Origin: CTSOIL-112 sp964293815
GTDB lineage: Bacteria > Pseudomonadota > Gammaproteobacteria > Burkholderiales > Burkholderiaceae
Reading direction: 5' to 3'
Assembly (NCBI GenBank): GCA_964293815.1
Contig: CAXYYC010000033.1
Coordinates: 1-24,757 of the forward strand
Length of the DNA: 24,757 nt
The notes below the pieces were generated by a model. That model did no database searches. It had not been told where the DNA came from and saw only the letters and a list, made by a program, of their open reading frames with translations. Each line of letters opens with the position of its first letter. Position 1 is the stretch's first letter. A program made the position numbers and the translations under genes. Shown one piece after another: positions 23,072-24,757 of the stretch.

Positions 23072-23676
23072 GACAAGATCTCCTCGATTTGCGCCACAGC
23101 ACCTTTAGTCACCACGACTTTTTTGTAGAACAACAAAGACAGCGGATCCGCATATTTGGCTTCGCACACATATACGTGCGGCAAATTGCGAGATGCCAAG
23201 AACAGGTTTTCAGAATAGTCGTCAGTGATAATCATGACCGATTCCGCACCCATGGCTTTCAATTTATCGGCAACCAATTTGGTTTTTGGCGCTTCGACCA
23301 CGAAGTCTTCTACCACCACCAAACGGTCATCACGCACCAATTGCGAGTAGATGCTGCACAATGCGGCACGGTGCATTTTGCGATTCACTTTTTGAGAGAA
23401 ATTCTCTTCCGGTGAATTCGGGAACGCACGTCCACCTCCACGCCAAATCGGCGAAGATGTCATACCCGCACGCGCGCGACCGGTACCTTTTTGACGCCAA
23501 GGTTTTTTGGTCGAGTGCTTAACGGTTTCGCGGCTTTTCTGAGCGCGATTACCAGAACGTGCGTTGGCTTGATACGCCACGACGATTTGGTGAATCAATG
23601 CTTCGTTGTATTCGCGACCGAAGATTTCATCAGAAACCGCAACGGTTCCTGCTTGCCCCAGGAGCTTGATATCCAT
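23068..23676 (-). CDS. rplD: 50S ribosomal protein L4
   Basis: Large-subunit tunnel protein; in E. coli it also represses its own S10 operon by leader attenuation. The 202 residues contain the extended loop that reaches the tunnel (KPWRQKGTGRARAGMTSSPI and WRGGGRAFPNSPEENFSQKVN) and the globular C-terminus. Its ATG overlaps the rplC stop by one base. Autogenous control here is possible given the folded leader upstream of rplC, but untested. Confidence 0.98.
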   Translation of the reverse strand: MDIKLLGQAGTVAVSDEIFGREYNEALIHQIVVAYQANARSGNRAQKSRETVKHSTKKPWRQKGTGRARAGMTSSPIWRGGGRAFPNSPEENFSQKVNRKMHRAALCSIYSQLVRDDRLVVVEDFVVEAPKTKLVADKLKAMGAESVMIITDDYSENLFLASRNLPHVYVCEAKYADPLSLLFYKKVVVTKGAVAQIEEILS

Positions 23677-24335
23677 TATTTCGCCCCTTTCGCTTTCACC
23701 GCCGTGCGCACGATGATGTTGCCGTTTTTAGAGCCGGGAACCGCACCCTTAACCAACAACAAACCGCGCTCTGCATCCACACGAGCGATTTCTAAATTTT
23801 GTACTGTACGGTTAACGTCACCCATGTGACCCGTCATGCGTTTACCCGGAAATACACGACCCGGATCTTGCGCCATGCCGATAGAGCCCGGCACATTGTG
23901 TGAACGCGAGTTACCGTGTGATGCGCGGCCTGACGAGAAGTTGTAGCGTTTGATCGTGCCTGCGTAGCCTTTACCGATGGCAACGCCAGAGACATCCACT
24001 TTTTGACCAACTTCGAAGATTTCAACCGATACATTTGAGCCGGCGGACAACTGAGACAATGCCTCAGCATCCATACGAAACTCTTTTGTGAAAGAACCTG
24101 CTTCCACGCCCGCTTTAGCCAAATGCCCAGCTTGAGCCTTTGCCACACGAGACGCACGGCGGGTACCGTAGGTCACCTGAACAGCAGCATAGCCGTCTGC
24201 TTCAGGCGTCTTGATTTGGGTAACGCGGTTGTTCGATACATCCAACACCGTTACAGGAATAGACTCGCCATCCTCTGTAAAAATGCGGGTCATACCGACC
24301 TTGCGTCCCAATAGACCCAGTCCATTGTGAATCAT
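23676..24335 (-). CDS. rplC: 50S ribosomal protein L3
   Basis: Early-assembly large-subunit protein whose loop approaches the peptidyl transferase centre. The 219 residues include GLLGRKVGMTRIFTEDGESI, SGRASHGNSRSHNVPGSIG and the loop AQDPGRVFPGKRMTGHMG. The ATG follows GGAG by seven bases. In most Proteobacteria rpsJ lies directly upstream; here a 370-base gap and an insertion-sequence end are found instead, so rplC is the first gene of this transcript. Confidence 0.98.
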   Translation of the reverse strand: MIHNGLGLLGRKVGMTRIFTEDGESIPVTVLDVSNNRVTQIKTPEADGYAAVQVTYGTRRASRVAKAQAGHLAKAGVEAGSFTKEFRMDAEALSQLSAGSNVSVEIFEVGQKVDVSGVAIGKGYAGTIKRYNFSSGRASHGNSRSHNVPGSIGMAQDPGRVFPGKRMTGHMGDVNRTVQNLEIARVDAERGLLLVKGAVPGSKNGNIIVRTAVKAKGAK

Positions 24336-24704
24336 TTTTAAACTCCATTCCCGACTACGATTGGTCGAGGTAGATTACCATTTTGCGTTATTGTGATTAA
24401 CAACGCCTCTAAAAACCTTTTTACATGCAAAACAAAAAGGTTAGCGTTGTATGATAGTACAGTTTAAGGCAATATGCAAGGCAAAATACCGACTAAATGC
24501 TTAATTTCTAATACTTTTGTACATTTTAGAGACGGTTTGTTTGCGGCGGTAGATCATGAATCTTGGTCACAGCTGGTTTGTGTTTTGCCATCCTTTTTTG
24601 ATTCACCACCCCATTTGATGCACTCCAAAACAATCCGCTATCCCCAACCAATTAGACTCACGAAAAGATTACCACGGCGTAAAATAAACCATTGGGATAC
24701 ACAT
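24336..24704 (-). other. rplC upstream region without rpsJ
   Basis: This stretch is too divergent to hold S10: none of the three minus-strand frames shows S10 motifs, and stops are frequent. Next to rplC it contains a leader with overlapping hairpins. GCGTTATT (24385-24392) can pair with AACAACGC (24399-24406, one G-U in RNA). The CAACGC part of that segment could instead pair with GCGTTG (24444-24449), enclosing the stem AACCTTTTT/AAAAAGGTT (24414-24422 with 24434-24442). Beyond the promoter (24480-24704) I see nothing recognisable. Confidence 0.55.
24451..24479 (-). promoter_or_regulatory. Probable promoter of the rplC-rpsQ operon
   Basis: On the minus strand, TTGCAT (24474-24479), a 17-bp spacer and TATCAT (24451-24456). 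The start would be near 24444, leaving a leader of about 110 nucleotides. The -35 box is weak and the -10 box good. Confidence 0.55.
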
Positions 24705-24757
24705 TGATCTGCCCTCGATTTGACGGACACCTATTAACGTAAACAAGAGGTGTCAAA
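24705..24757 (+). mobile_element. Left end of an IS3-family insertion sequence (cut by window edge)
   Basis: From 24705 the sequence reads TGATCTGCCC, then GGACACC, then AAGAGGTG, and the window ends. This order and spacing match the terminal repeat and short leader of IS3 itself (TGATCT..CCC, GGACAC, GAGGTG ribosome site before orfA), as I recall it. IS3-family ends begin with TG. The AGAGG before the edge would be the ribosome site of orfA, whose start should follow within a few bases. An internal inverted repeat GACACCT/AGGTGTC (24726-24732 with 24748-24754) could fold over that site. Only 53 bases are visible, so completeness is unknown. Confidence 0.62.

Noticed and set aside
24186..24200. 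GCCGTCTG resembling the neisserial DNA uptake sequence
   Set aside because: It lies inside rplC and lacks the final AA; similar partial matches occur at random and none flank terminators.
24474..24707. 77-codon plus-strand frame before the IS end
   Set aside because: No ribosome site, no recognisable protein, and it ends at the insertion-sequence boundary.
1..24757. CRISPR array, tRNA genes, phage genes or a defence system
   Set aside because: No regularly spaced direct repeats, no cloverleaf candidates and no matching proteins were seen on either strand.

Overview
The window is chromosomal DNA of a betaproteobacterium, most likely of the order Burkholderiales. The evidence is the gene order ampD / PP0621-family / CcsA-like / ffh, a 38-residue zinc-type L36 ending in DPRHKQRQG, a Burkholderiales-like RpoA, and no visible neisserial uptake sequences. 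Base composition looks moderate, lower than typical Burkholderia. This is inference from protein character, not a database match.

Layout. Positions 1-218 hold a strong leftward promoter whose gene lies outside the window. 219-1819 (-) is a small cluster: ampD, a PP0621-family zinc-ribbon membrane protein and a short CcsA-like membrane protein. 2023-3603 (+) carries ffh and an unlisted 46-residue single-span membrane protein, ending at a strong terminator. 3650-3951 is a non-coding stretch resembling an eroded dispersed repeat. Then on the minus strand come argG, glcB (malate synthase G) and dsbD. From 9988 to 24335 the minus strand carries one almost complete S10-spc-alpha ribosomal protein cluster. 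In transcription order it is rplC-D-W-B, rpsS, rplV, rpsC, rplP, rpmC, rpsQ; then rplN-X-E, rpsN, rpsH, rplF-R, rpsE, rpmD, rplO, secY, infA, rpmJ; then rpsM-K-D, rpoA, rplQ. The right edge (24705-24757) looks like the start of an IS3-family insertion sequence.

Function. The right two thirds encode ribosome assembly, the core RNA polymerase alpha subunit, initiation factor 1 and the SecY translocon pore. SecY works with the SRP protein Ffh encoded at the left. argG, glcB and dsbD are unrelated housekeeping functions: arginine synthesis, glyoxylate entry to the TCA cycle, and periplasmic disulfide reduction and cytochrome c maturation.

I found no defence system, CRISPR array, phage or clearly novel multi-gene system. 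The unusual content is in the gaps of the ribosomal cluster. The rpsJ gene is not next to rplC. The S10/spc junction has a terminator followed by a near-consensus promoter and a folded leader. The alpha-operon genes are separated by long gaps holding perfect hairpins. An RNA-like fold spans the rplF-rplR gap, and a 16-bp tandem duplication crosses the rpsM stop codon. The glcB promoter has a perfect palindrome exactly between its -35 and -10 boxes.
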